Source: Pseudomonadota bacterium
GTDB taxonomy: Bacteria > Pseudomonadota > Gammaproteobacteria > Burkholderiales > Ferrovaceae
Direction of reading: 5' to 3'
Assembly (NCBI GenBank): GCA_021832305.1
Contig: JAKBLB010000009.1
Span: forward strand, 1-32,116
DNA: 32,116 bases
Part shown: positions 1 through 6,131 of the stretch, piece after piece
Layout: every line of letters begins with the position of its first letter
How positions within the stretch are numbered: the stretch's first letter is position 1
The notes under the pieces: model-generated
What the model was told of the DNA's origin: nothing
The model's database searches: none
Seen by the model: the letters and a program-made list of their open reading frames with translations, nothing else
Program-made: the position numbers and the translations under genes

Positions 1-2
1 TG

Positions 3-263
3 ATTCCCATGGGCAAAAAGAATTGGAACTTCTGCTGGACCGAGGTGGGGGCAGAACTGGCAGGGGTGGCACAATCCCTGATCGTGACCTGCCGCTTGCA
101 GGATATCGACCCCTATGACTACCTGGTAGATGTCCTGCAACGGGTGGGACAGCATCCCGCCAGCGAAGTGGCGCAATTGATCCCCAGACTGTGGAAACAG
201 AACTTCGCCACCAATCCACTGCGTTCCGATCTCTATCCCATCACCCACGATGCCCACCCGTAA
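3..263 (+). CDS. tnpC: IS66 family transposase, C-terminal end (partial)
   Basis: This is the last 86 codons of the DDE transposase of an IS66-family element, which catalyses its transposition. The frame is open to the window edge, so the start lies upstream and the internal ATG at 9 is not the real start. Recognisable C-terminal family features are the PMGKKNW segment, followed by LIVTCRLQDIDPYDYLVDVL and QRVGQHPASEVAQL, then a PRLWK motif and NPLRSDL. This tail matches the IS66 C-terminal domain well. The catalytic residues are not in the window. Confidence 0.9.
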   Translation: MPMGKKNWNFCWTEVGAELAGVAQSLIVTCRLQDIDPYDYLVDVLQRVGQHPASEVAQLIPRLWKQNFATNPLRSDLYPITHDAHP

Positions 264-313
264 CCCCTCCAAAATTTGATCTGGGGGAGAGTATGCTGTG
301 ACCAGTGAGAATT

Positions 314-335
314 GGAAATAACGCCGCTCAGTTAC
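314..335. repeat. IS66 right terminal inverted repeat
   Basis: Read from the outside in on the minus strand the end is GTAACTGAGCGGCGTTATTT. The leading GTAA is the family hallmark. Its partner, the left inverted repeat, lies outside the window, so the exact repeat length cannot be confirmed. Confidence 0.7.
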
Positions 336-1386
336 CGTTTACCCGCAATTGACGCTGGATGAACACAAGAAGGGTCGCGAGGTTGATCTTGGAATAGCGA
401 TGAAGGAGAAGTTGGATCATGGTATTTCCTGTAATTACTGTCACACCATGGCGCATGCGGACATGAAGAAAAATGCGCAGGGCCGCTATGAGACCCGCAT
501 TTTTGATACCGTCACCCAGGGCGAAACGGGGACCAAATTAGGGCCGTTCAAGGGACTGAGATCGCCTGTGCATGCCACAAAATATAGCCCGATGTATCGG
601 GAGAACAGCGAGCTTTGTGGAACATGCCACCTGAATCAGGAGAAATTTCTTTCAATCTCCACTTATGCGGACTGGAAAGAAGCCTATGATTTGGGGAAAA
701 CCAAAGACACCTGCCAGAGTTGCCACATGCCCCTGCATGAAGGCAAGACGGAACTTGTTGCGGGCGGTGAGTTGCGCGAAGGCGTGCGGACTCATGCCTT
801 TATCGGCGCCAGCGACAAGGGGATGCTGGAAAAAGCCCTGAGCCTCAATCTTCAAACCCAGATTGTCGGCAATGAACTCGTGGTAACCACCACGGTGGAA
901 AATGTGGGTGCCGGTCACCGCGTGCCTGGATCAGGGCCTATTCGAAATGTGATCCTCAAGGTGGATGCGACATTACCTGATGGCCGTGTACTCCGATATT
1001 CGGGCGACCCCAAGGGGCTACTGCCGCCATTGGCCGGCATGGGAAACACCAAGACAGGAAAACGTGACGCACTCGACTGGGCAGGCTTGCCGGGCAAGAT
1101 GTACGCCAAGGTATACCAGTCGGCCGTCATGCCCAATGGCAAAAGGATGGTCGGCGTGGGCGGTTTTGCGGCCGACAGCATACTGTTCGATACGACATTG
1201 AAGCCACTTGAGCCGGACACAGCAGAATTCCGGTTTGCGTTGCCAGAATCAATGCAGGGCCAAGGGAAAATCCTGGTAAAGGCGACGCTCAGCTACCGTT
1301 GGGTGTTCAAACCCCTTGCAGACAGCAAAGGGTGGTCGGTGGATTATCGTCCAATGCGCGAGGCAAGTGAATCGGTTGCGTATTAA
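336..1386 (+). pseudogene. Multiheme cytochrome c, 5' end removed by IS66
   Basis: The gene encodes a periplasmic multiheme c-type cytochrome likely to act in electron transfer. The frame runs without a stop from the IS66 edge (T-V-Y-P-Q then LTLDEHKKG), so the TTG at 349 is a chance start and the true N-terminus with its signal peptide is lost. Three CXXCH heme sites remain: CNYCH (residues 28-32 counted from the TTG), CGTCH (about 91) and CQSCH (about 122). The second half (about 150-345) looks like an all-beta domain with an NVGAGHRVPG segment, as in cytochrome c554-like multiheme proteins. There that His can act as a distal heme ligand. Without a signal peptide the product could not be exported for heme attachment, so I treat it as a pseudogene. 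It could still be transcribed from the IS. Confidence 0.8.
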
Positions 1387-1425
1387 TTTGAGACAGCTGA
1401 ATGTTTTTAATGAAGAGGTGTCATT

Positions 1426-1695
1426 GTGTCATCTTGCGCCACACCGCCAACTGATGCGCCTGTGATCCGCCTCACTCTGGCGGGCACGGGCGAGCCGCTG
1501 TTGCGCATGGAGAAGCGCCTAACCTGTGCGGCAGGCGGTGCGGGTATCAGGCTGATGCTGGAGGTATGCAAGAATGTTGAGGCACTAGGTATTGCCTATG
1601 CGGATACGCCTGCGGTGCCGCATGAAGGAACGGTGATCTTCAGCGGATTGGCGCGCACCGAAGAGATTGAAGCACGGCTGAAACAATTGGTTTGA
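1426..1695 (+). CDS. Small protein, possible cysteine-variant thioredoxin-3 fold
   Basis: This is an 89-residue protein read from GTG at 1426, with a GAAGAGG ribosome site about 8 bases upstream. I do not recognise it firmly. Its C-terminal part (TPAV, then EGTVIFSGLARTEEIEARL) lines up by eye with the C-terminal part of the TM0996-type thioredoxin encoded at 2019-2249 (STPGVVVDGKVVHAGGVPSREKI). That cis-Pro and beta-hairpin pattern is typical of the Thioredoxin_3 fold. It has no CXXC; its cysteines are single (Cys4, one near 34, one near 48). It precedes a DUF2892 gene and a thioredoxin gene on the same strand, so a thiol-redox or metal-linked role is possible but unproven. Confidence 0.6.
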   Translation: MSSCATPPTDAPVIRLTLAGTGEPLLRMEKRLTCAAGGAGIRLMLEVCKNVEALGIAYADTPAVPHEGTVIFSGLARTEEIEARLKQLV

Positions 1696-1753
1696 GTATC
1701 CGTTTGTGTTGCCCGGAATTTGGTGACACGCTTGAAGCAAGAGGGAACGTATC

Positions 1754-2001
1754 ATGGAGATAAATCGCATCGTCAGTATCTTTGCTGGATTCATGGTCAT
1801 GCTGAGCTTGGGGCTGGCCACTGGATGGGACAGGCAGACCTGTCGCATGCAAGTTGGTTATGGCTGACCTTGTTCGTGGGGTTCAACTTGTTCCAGATGG
1901 GATTCACCGGATTTTGTCCGCTGGTCAAGGTGCTGAATGCGCTCGGACTGCAAAAGGGCGAATGCTGCACTCCCTCAAAAGATGGCAAATCCTGCTGCTA
2001 A
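1754..2001 (+). pseudogene. DUF2892 inner-membrane protein, frameshifted
   Basis: DUF2892 proteins are small two-helix membrane proteins often found beside rhodanese or thioredoxin genes. The N-terminal half is read from ATG 1754 ([20 protein letters not shown]) and stops at TGA 1865-1867. The C-terminal half lies in the -1 frame ([20 protein letters not shown], then FCPLVKVL) and ends at 2001 with a Cys-rich tail ([14 protein letters not shown]). Together the halves rebuild a normal family member, so one base appears to be missing within about 1805-1845. A single extra G in the CAGGCAGACC stretch would restore it. It could be true decay, a sequencing error, or programmed slippage, though no slippery heptamer is obvious. 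Confidence 0.72.
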
Positions 2002-2018
2002 GTCTCAAGGAGCACAAC

Positions 2019-2249
2019 ATGAAAAACATCAAAGTTCTCGGCACAGGCTGTGCCAATTGCAAGACCACGATGAAACTGATCGAAGAAGCTGCGAAGGCAA
2101 AAGGCGTGGCGATCGATCTGGAAAAGATCGAAGACCTCCAGTCCATCATGTCCTACGGCGTGATGTCCACGCCGGGCGTCGTGGTAGATGGCAAGGTTGT
2201 GCATGCCGGCGGGGTGCCGAGCCGCGAAAAGATCGCAGGCTGGCTGTGA
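2019..2249 (+). CDS. Thioredoxin family protein (TM0996/redox-active disulfide type)
   Basis: This is a 76-residue cytoplasmic glutaredoxin/thioredoxin-fold protein. The active-site motif CANC is at residues 11-14, straight after the first beta strand (IKVLGTG), and the cis-proline loop is STPGVVVDGKVV at about 50-61. Length and layout match the TM0996/MTH895 family of small redox-active disulfide proteins, which are found with permeases or arsenic and sulfur genes. The start at 2019 is supported by AAGGAG at 2007-2012; the longer frame upstream belongs to the DUF2892 gene. It follows the DUF2892 gene by 17 bases and is followed 5 bases later by a broken gene, which looks like one operon. Confidence 0.85.
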   Translation: MKNIKVLGTGCANCKTTMKLIEEAAKAKGVAIDLEKIEDLQSIMSYGVMSTPGVVVDGKVVHAGGVPSREKIAGWL

Positions 2250-2254
2250 ACGCC

Positions 2255-2500
2255 ATGGATGGCACCGACCCTGCGGCATTCCATGCGCGATTGAAAGGCT
2301 CGTTCACGGGCATGCTGCAATGGCAACAACTCGACGCATTGTGGGGGAGAGTGCAAATCCGGCACATGGTATTTCTACCAGCTCGGGGAAGAACTGCCGA
2401 CCGTAGCGCTGAGCGGCGATGAACTGGCGCGCCGCGTCGATGCGCTGGATGCGTTGCTGCGCAGGGATCATGGCTACAACTATTGCGGGATTGTCGTAAG
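2255..2500 (+). pseudogene. Hypothetical protein fragment, frameshifted and 3'-truncated
   Basis: An ATG at 2255 opens a frame reading MDGTDPAAFHARLKGSFTG then MLQWQQLDALWGRV. It loses sense near 2353 and continues in the +1 frame as KSGTWYFYQLGEELP, then ALSGDELARRVDALDALLRRD and HGYNYCGIV. The parts join into a plausible protein start if the C at 2354 is an insertion (GRV-KSG). The sense frame ends at about 2500, where the sequence turns into attC-like DNA and the antisense of brnA. It resembles, from memory only, small conserved hypothetical proteins of proteobacteria; no function is assigned. It starts 5 bases after the thioredoxin stop, so it was probably the last gene of that operon. 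Confidence 0.55.
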
Positions 2501-2746
2501 CGTCCGGTTCAACGCCGAATTAGAAGCGGAAATTTCAAGGCGTTCAGCAAGCCATACTTTGATAATAGACTGCCGTGTAACGCCAAGTTTTTCTGCTTCT
2601 CGATCAAGAGAATCAATCATCCATGTAGGGAAATCCACATTGACGCGCCTTTGATTCAGCAATGCACGTTTTGCTTTGGATAAGTTCAAAGATGCGGTAA
2701 TGTCAGCACCAGCATCAAACTGATTGTCAAAAGTTTTAGCTTTCAT
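2480..2746 (-). CDS. brnA: BrnA-type antitoxin with run-on C-terminus
   Basis: This is the antitoxin of a type II toxin-antitoxin pair. It binds and neutralises BrnT and, as a complex, should repress the operon. The 88-residue protein carries the family pattern KAKRALLNQRRVNVDFPTWM, then DSLDREAEKLGVTRQSIIKV and WLAERLE, a ribbon-helix-helix DNA-binding region at about residues 34-70. The family normally ends near WLAERLE. The last 17 residues here (ISASNSALNRTLTTIPQ) are read from the attC-like border and the neighbouring gene fragment until a chance stop. The natural 3' end was therefore probably lost at the cassette boundary. It starts 11 bases inside the end of brnT, which implies translational coupling. 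Confidence 0.85.
   Translation of the reverse strand: MKAKTFDNQFDAGADITASLNLSKAKRALLNQRRVNVDFPTWMIDSLDREAEKLGVTRQSIIKVWLAERLEISASNSALNRTLTTIPQ
2501..2527 (+). repeat. attC-like right arm, left border of the brnTA module
   Basis: CGTCCGGTTCAACGCCGAAT followed by TAGAAGC resembles the 3' half (L' to R') of chromosomal integron attC sites. It matches the corresponding arm at 3091-3117 at 16 of 27 positions without gaps, including GTCCG and ATTAG. The R' box here is ATTAGAA rather than the consensus GTTRRRY, and the 5' half of a full attC is not visible. Confidence 0.4.
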
Positions 2747-2999
2747 ATAGTGTTACCTCCTCGGTTCGTGATCGACGAACAGAAATAAGCCGGATATTAT
2801 TACCTCTGTAAGTGAGAATGGCTGACCAGTGCTTCCCGTTGATAAGTCCGATTACCAGAAAACGTGGCTCATCTTCTGTCTTTGCAGGAATTTCCAGTAA
2901 CATCGGGTCATTCCACAACAACTGTGCATCAATAAAACTGATACCGTGTTTGGAAAGGTTCACCTGACTCTTGGACTCATCAAATTCAAAAATATGCAT
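2736..2999 (-). CDS. brnT: BrnT-type ribonuclease toxin
   Basis: BrnT (DUF497) is a RelE-fold ribonuclease that inhibits translation. The 87-residue protein shows the family signature: FEFDESKSQVNLSKHGISF at about residues 4-22 (usual form FEWDxxKxxxNxxKHGVxF), the FIDAQLLWNDP segment, and a C-terminal RLISVRRSRTEEVTLYES. The length is normal and no key position seems missing, so it is probably active. Gene order (toxin first, antitoxin second, overlapping) is the usual one for this family. The start codon lies in a palindrome that probably serves as operator. Confidence 0.9.
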   Translation of the reverse strand: MHIFEFDESKSQVNLSKHGISFIDAQLLWNDPMLLEIPAKTEDEPRFLVIGLINGKHWSAILTYRGNNIRLISVRRSRTEEVTLYES

Positions 3000-3018
3000 G
3001 GTATGAAAAATATACCAT
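2998..3018. promoter_or_regulatory. Palindromic operator overlapping the brnT start
   Basis: The inverted repeat ATGGTAT-N7-ATACCAT has perfect 7-bp arms (2998-3004 and 3012-3018) and overlaps the first bases of brnT. Ribbon-helix-helix antitoxins bind such short dyads to autoregulate, so this is the likely BrnA or BrnTA operator. That role is inferred from position and symmetry. Confidence 0.55.
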
Positions 3019-3050
3019 TATTGAATTTATTTCAAGTACGAAAAATAGCT

Positions 3051-3118
3051 TCTAACGTAGAAGTAACCGGCCTGCGCGGTTTTTCGCGCAGGTCCGCTCG
3101 AATGTAGTATTAGGGGGC
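3051..3118 (+). repeat. attC-like site, right border of the brnTA module
   Basis: The element starts with TCTAACG (R''-like, RYYYAAC) and ends with ATTAGGG (R'-like, consensus GTTRRRY). In the centre is a perfect hairpin, CCTGCGCG (3071-3078) and CGCGCAGG (3085-3092) with a 6-base loop, flanked by CCGG and TCCG as in integron attC L boxes. The length, about 68 bp, is normal for attC. The first base of the R' core is A instead of G, so it may be inactive. The hairpin could also act as a weak terminator, but no U-run follows. Confidence 0.45.
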
Positions 3119-3494
3119 GCATTGGTAGTGAGAACACGCAGCGCCCTCAAGAACTGAAGTGTTGAAGCATGAGATCGCCGTACCCCCCCCGGTGTCAGGA
3201 AAGATGTCGCGTCACCAGAATTGATTGAATTAATTTGGGACCGGGGAGGGCATATGGAGCGCTCACTGGTGTACCCGTCAAACCGTCCTATTGGGCACAT
3301 GCATAACTCTTTGGCGGAAAAGGTGTTCTGCCTGTGCCAAATGTATGCGGTTCTCTATTATTTTTTGAGAACAGAGAGCAGGACAGGGTCGAACCGGGCG
3401 GGAAATGGTGCAATTTTTGGCTATCCGCTGGGTGGGTGGAACACGCAGAATGGGGCGGAAAGGCGCGTCCTTGGTGGAAACGGCCGAGAAGAAA
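3119..3494. other. Gene-free stretch with no recognised content
   Basis: No reading frame here has a convincing start, ribosome site or recognisable protein pattern. There is a run of eight C at about 3183-3190 and a possible hairpin GTTCTC...GAGAAC near 3350-3372. It lies between the attC-like site and the attachment region of the integrated element and looks like remnant DNA. Confidence 0.5.
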
Positions 3495-3518
3495 AAGCCG
3501 ACTGAGAACAGTCGGCTT
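3495..3518. other. Perfect 9-bp stem hairpin
   Basis: AAGCCGACT (3495-3503) and AGTCGGCTT (3510-3518) form a 9-bp stem with loop GAGAAC. It is preceded by an A-run, so on the minus strand it would read as a stem followed by TTTTT, like a rho-independent terminator for leftward transcription. No gene is seen to its right on the minus strand, so its role is unclear. Confidence 0.45.
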
Positions 3519-3519
3519 A

Positions 3520-3538
3520 GGGTAAATGGTGGTGTAAT
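3520..3538 (-). repeat. Inverted copy of the attachment-core flank
   Basis: On the minus strand this reads ATTACACCACCATTTACCC, against ATTAGCGCCACCATTTAACC at 3696-3715 on the plus strand. The shared CCACCATTTA extends past the tRNA CCA end, which argues for duplication of one DNA segment and against chance similarity to a tRNA. Confidence 0.4.
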
Positions 3539-3684
3539 CGCCGCTCGTTTCAAACCGCGTCTGTAATGCGATTGCGGAAATGTGCGGATTGGTGCGGAAC
3601 GCTGCGGAATCAGCATGTTACTACCAGTCGCCCTTTGGGTTTTGCCGTCAATTAACGCTGTCCGCCTGTTCCGATCGGCCATCA

Positions 3685-3708
3685 GTTCGATTCCCATTAG
3701 CGCCACCA
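3685..3708 (+). repeat. tRNA 3'-end fragment, putative attachment core (att)
   Basis: The sequence has a T-loop (GTTCGATTCC) followed by an acceptor 3' strand and an encoded CCA (ATTAGCGCCACCA), as at the 3' end of a tRNA gene. No D-arm, anticodon arm or matching 5' acceptor strand lies upstream, so it is only the 3' segment. P4-type integrases commonly use exactly this part of a tRNA gene as attachment core, and one starts 167 bases downstream in the same direction. I infer that this is one end of the integrated element. The tRNA identity and the partner att site were not found in the window. Confidence 0.6.
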
Positions 3709-3731
3709 TTTAACCCTTCTTGTGATTCCGT

Positions 3732-3817
3732 CTGATACGCACTGATACCATTGAAACCCCCGCCAATAAAGGCTTACAGCCTTGTGCTGGTGTTTTATAC
3801 AGTTGCATACCGTATCA
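3732..3817. promoter_or_regulatory. TGATAC repeats upstream of the integrase
   Basis: CTGATAC occurs at 3732-3738 and 3742-3748, a 10-bp period. The complement GTATCA is at 3812-3817 within the partly palindromic GCATACCGTATCAC. Short repeated sites between an att core and int are usually arm-type integrase or AlpA/Xis binding sites. The assignment rests on position. Confidence 0.35.
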
Positions 3818-3874
3818 CTTAAGCGCATAATTTATGTTGGGCGGTAAGGTGGACGAAAAACTGGGGGGTGAATC

Positions 3875-5149
3875 ATGCCGAAAATTGCCAAGAGCCTTGG
3901 TCCGTTGGAGGTGAGCAGACTGAGCAAGGAAGGATTCTATTCTGTGGGAGGGTGTCGAGGTCTACACCTTCGGATCACTGGCGGTTCCAAGGCGTGGGTT
4001 CTGAGGATTACGATAGGTGACAGGCGGCGTGATATTGGTTTGGGGCCGTATCCAGAAACAGGGCTTGCTGATGCCCGGAGGAAGGCGCAGGAGTTACGCG
4101 ACAAGGTTGCGGTTGGTGTTGATCCGGTGGCAGAGAGGAAAGCCAGCCAAAGCGCCCTGAAGGCTTCCCAAGCCAGGCAAGTCACTTTCAAACAGGTGGC
4201 AGGGCAGTATCTTGAAGCAAAGGCCAGCGAGAAGACAGCGCGTCATACCCAGGTCTGGCGGTCCAGTTTTGAAATGTATGTTTATCCGGTCATCGGGGAT
4301 GTGCTGGTTCAGGATGTTGATCTGCCCCAAGTGGTCAAGGTATTGGAGCCGATCTGGAATACCCTCAACGATACGGCAACAAAATTGCGGGGGAGGGTTG
4401 AGGCGGTCTTGTCCATGGCGACTGTCAGGGGCTACCGAACCGGACCGAACCCGGCAGACTGGAAGGGCAACCTTGACCAATGCTTACCAATGCCCAGCAA
4501 GGTAGCGAAGGTGACCAAGCAACCCGCCTTACCCTTCCGTCAGATTCACGACTTTCTGACTGACCTTCACGAGATTGAAGGCATGGGGGCGCTGGCGCTG
4601 GAATTCGCCATTCTGTGCGCTTCTCGTTCTGGTGAAGTGAGAGGTGCCAAGTGGTCCGAGATTGATTTTCAGACCGCCACCTGGACGATACCCGCTGAGC
4701 GCATGAAGGCCAAAAGAGAACACAGGGTTCCGCTGAGTGATGCAGTTATCAAACTGCTGGAAAATCTCCCCAAAGATAACCCGCTGATGTTTCCTGCCTT
4801 GCGCGGTGGGATGCTGTCTGACATGACCATAAGCGCGGTATGTAGACGGATCAACGAGCGCAGGGAACGGGAAAAACTGGCCCCTTGGACAGACGAGAAA
4901 AGCGGTCTATGGATTGTCCCCCATGGCTTCCGTAGCACCTTCCGGGACTGGTGTAGTGAACAGACGGCGTATCCAAGGGAGGTGGCAGAAATGGCGCTGG
5001 CCCACACCATAGGCAATCAGGTTGAAGCAAGTTACAGGAGGGGTGATCTGTTCGAGAAGCGGCGCAAACTGATGAATGACTGGTCCCGGTATTGCGATAC
5101 CCCACCATTGGCAGATGCCAAGGTTATCCCGCTCCGGGGTGAAGGTTGA
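3875..5149 (+). CDS. P4-type tyrosine site-specific integrase
   Basis: This 424-residue integrase carries out insertion and excision of the element. The N-terminal DUF4102 arm-binding domain spans about residues 1-90 (GLHLRITGGSKAWVLRITIG, then GLGPYPETGLADARRKA). A SAM-like core-binding domain follows at about 103-190. The catalytic domain carries the tyrosine recombinase residues: Arg251 (in ASRSGEVRG), His350 and Arg353 (HGFR), His377 (LAHTIG) and Tyr387 (ASYRRG). All are present, so the enzyme should be active. The length is typical of P4-family integrases. The ATG at 3875 has a GGGGGTG ribosome site. It points away from the tRNA-end core, the usual arrangement. Confidence 0.95.
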   Translation: MPKIAKSLGPLEVSRLSKEGFYSVGGCRGLHLRITGGSKAWVLRITIGDRRRDIGLGPYPETGLADARRKAQELRDKVAVGVDPVAERKASQSALKASQARQVTFKQVAGQYLEAKASEKTARHTQVWRSSFEMYVYPVIGDVLVQDVDLPQVVKVLEPIWNTLNDTATKLRGRVEAVLSMATVRGYRTGPNPADWKGNLDQCLPMPSKVAKVTKQPALPFRQIHDFLTDLHEIEGMGALALEFAILCASRSGEVRGAKWSEIDFQTATWTIPAERMKAKREHRVPLSDAVIKLLENLPKDNPLMFPALRGGMLSDMTISAVCRRINERREREKLAPWTDEKSGLWIVPHGFRSTFRDWCSEQTAYPREVAEMALAHTIGNQVEASYRRGDLFEKRRKLMNDWSRYCDTPPLADAKVIPLRGEG

Positions 5150-5177
5150 TTATTGCGATTACCACTGAGGACAAACC

Positions 5178-5663
5178 ATGCGTATATTTTCACCGCATCA
5201 TAAGATTTGGCAATTTGCCGTTGCCGGAGGGGAACTTGATGATTGGTTGTCGCAAGCGGAGGAATTGATGCAGAAGTGGTCGAACCAGAATAGCGATGAA
5301 GTGCGTTTTGGGACATTTGATGTAATTCTTGCCGCATATTTGCTCAAAGATAATTTATTGCCAGCATCAGCAAGGGATGCTTTCGCAGAACTCATGATGA
5401 GCGTCATAATTGAGGCCCGAAAGAAAAAACTCAGAATCGAATGTCTACATATCGAACCACCAAAACCGGGACGGAAGGAAAACCGTACCGAACGCTTTAT
5501 CAGGTTCCATGAAGTGAGAATGCTCAAAAACGGAATGACCGCTACTGAGGCTTATAAAGTAACTGCTGACAAATTCGGCAAAGACCCTGTCACTATTCGG
5601 AGAGAGTATGAGCGGGTATTGAAGCGGCTTAAAGAGCGAAAGAAGACCGGGGAAAACGATTAA
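5178..5663 (+). CDS. Hypothetical protein with C-terminal helical region
   Basis: This is a 161-residue protein of unknown function, starting at ATG 5178 after a GAGGACAA ribosome site, 28 bases after the integrase stop. The N-terminal half is acidic and helical. A basic linker (RKKKLRIE, then KPGRKENRTERF) leads to a C-terminal region, LKNGMTATEAYKVTADKFGK followed by DPVTIRREYERVLKRLKERK. That region reads like a helix-turn-helix of the kind that recognises DNA by rank-ordered repeats. This is a pattern judgement only. Genes of this type often sit between integrase and AlpA in such elements and may regulate excision. The base composition is AT-rich for this window. Confidence 0.7.
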   Translation: MRIFSPHHKIWQFAVAGGELDDWLSQAEELMQKWSNQNSDEVRFGTFDVILAAYLLKDNLLPASARDAFAELMMSVIIEARKKKLRIECLHIEPPKPGRKENRTERFIRFHEVRMLKNGMTATEAYKVTADKFGKDPVTIRREYERVLKRLKERKKTGEND

Positions 5664-5703
5664 TGATTTCCCCGTTACGAGATTGTATTCAACTTGACAC
5701 AAT

Positions 5704-5740
5704 GCTCCATACCGCGACCCACAGCGGGATACTATGGAGC
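5704..5740. promoter_or_regulatory. 8-bp dyad in the alpA leader
   Basis: GCTCCATA (5704-5711) and TATGGAGC (5733-5740) form an inverted repeat just after a TTGACA hexamer (5694-5699) and covering the first possible alpA start. It could be an operator or an RNA hairpin that hides the ribosome site GGAG. Either fits an autoregulated AlpA. No good -10 hexamer at the right spacing was seen. Confidence 0.4.
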
Positions 5741-5745
5741 GAATC

Positions 5746-5943
5746 ATGGAACGAAATTTCAGCACTTTACCCTCGGAAACAAACCTTTCCGTTAAGGAAG
5801 TAAAACTCTTAACCGGACTCGGAATTGCAACAATCTGGCGGAGAGTTAAAGCAGGGGAAATACCAGCACCAAAGCGTTTCGGCTCACGGACGTTTTGGAA
5901 ATTGGGGGAAATTCTCGAGTGGTTAAATACGGCGGGGGTTTAA
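5746..5943 (+). CDS. alpA: AlpA-family excisionase/transcriptional regulator
   Basis: This is a small MerR-like winged-helix DNA-binding protein of the AlpA family, which activates or directs excision of P4-type elements. The 65-residue product shows the family core NLSVKEVKLLTGLGIATIWR, then RVKAGEIPAPKRFGSRTFWK and LGEILEWLN. This is a helix-turn-helix at about residues 13-35 followed by the wing. I chose ATG 5746 because GGAG lies about 8 bases upstream; an in-frame ATG at 5734 would add four residues. It is followed 2 bases later by the membrane protein gene, which implies one transcript. An 8-bp dyad overlaps its leader. Confidence 0.88.
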   Translation: MERNFSTLPSETNLSVKEVKLLTGLGIATIWRRVKAGEIPAPKRFGSRTFWKLGEILEWLNTAGV

Positions 5944-5945
5944 TC

Positions 5946-6131
5946 ATGAAAACCCCCAAAACCAACAAAGGAAACGCCACCGGGGAGGGTGGCGCGGGTA
6001 CTTCTCAAAAAAATCCAGTCCATTTTAGCACCCTTGACTCCTGGATATACCTTCTTTTGACCTTGAATTGGATCGTCTTTGCTTTTCTGTTTGGCGACCT
6101 GGTTCTGCATTATCTTGGGTGGCTGTCATGA
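5946..6131 (+). CDS. Small single-helix membrane protein
   Basis: This 61-residue protein has a polar, Gly/Lys/Thr-rich N-terminus of about 28 residues and one hydrophobic segment (DSWIYLLLTLNWIVFAFLFG, residues about 32-51), predicted to cross the inner membrane. No family is recognised. Its start is 2 bases after alpA and its stop overlaps the ATG of the CHC2 gene by 4 bases (ATGA), so it is in the replication operon and coupled to it. Small membrane proteins in such elements may be exclusion or lysis factors, but nothing here proves that. Confidence 0.65.
   Translation: MKTPKTNKGNATGEGGAGTSQKNPVHFSTLDSWIYLLLTLNWIVFAFLFGDLVLHYLGWLS

Larger units (their letters stand above)
1..335 (+). mobile_element. 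IS66-family insertion sequence, right end only
   Basis: The window opens inside this element. It contains the C-terminus of an IS66-type transposase (TnpC), about 50 bp of non-coding DNA, and a terminus that reads GTAACTGAGCGGCG on the reverse strand, starting at 335. IS66-family ends characteristically begin with GTAA, so base 335 is the likely element edge. IS66 elements make 8-bp target duplications, so positions 336-343 (CGTTTACC) should recur just outside the left end, which is beyond this window. The insertion lies in a cytochrome gene whose reading frame continues across the junction. Confidence 0.85.

Noticed and set aside
2454-2654. 66-codon plus-strand frame across the gene fragment and brnA
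   Set aside because: Its first part is the tail of the truncated gene; the rest is antisense of brnA.
3071-3092. Rho-independent terminator
   Set aside because: The stem is strong but no U-run follows on either strand; the flanks fit an attC-like site better.
3278-3709. 143-codon minus-strand frame between the toxin-antitoxin pair and integrase
   Set aside because: It runs through the tRNA-end core and the hairpin at 3495 and has no protein pattern or ribosome site.
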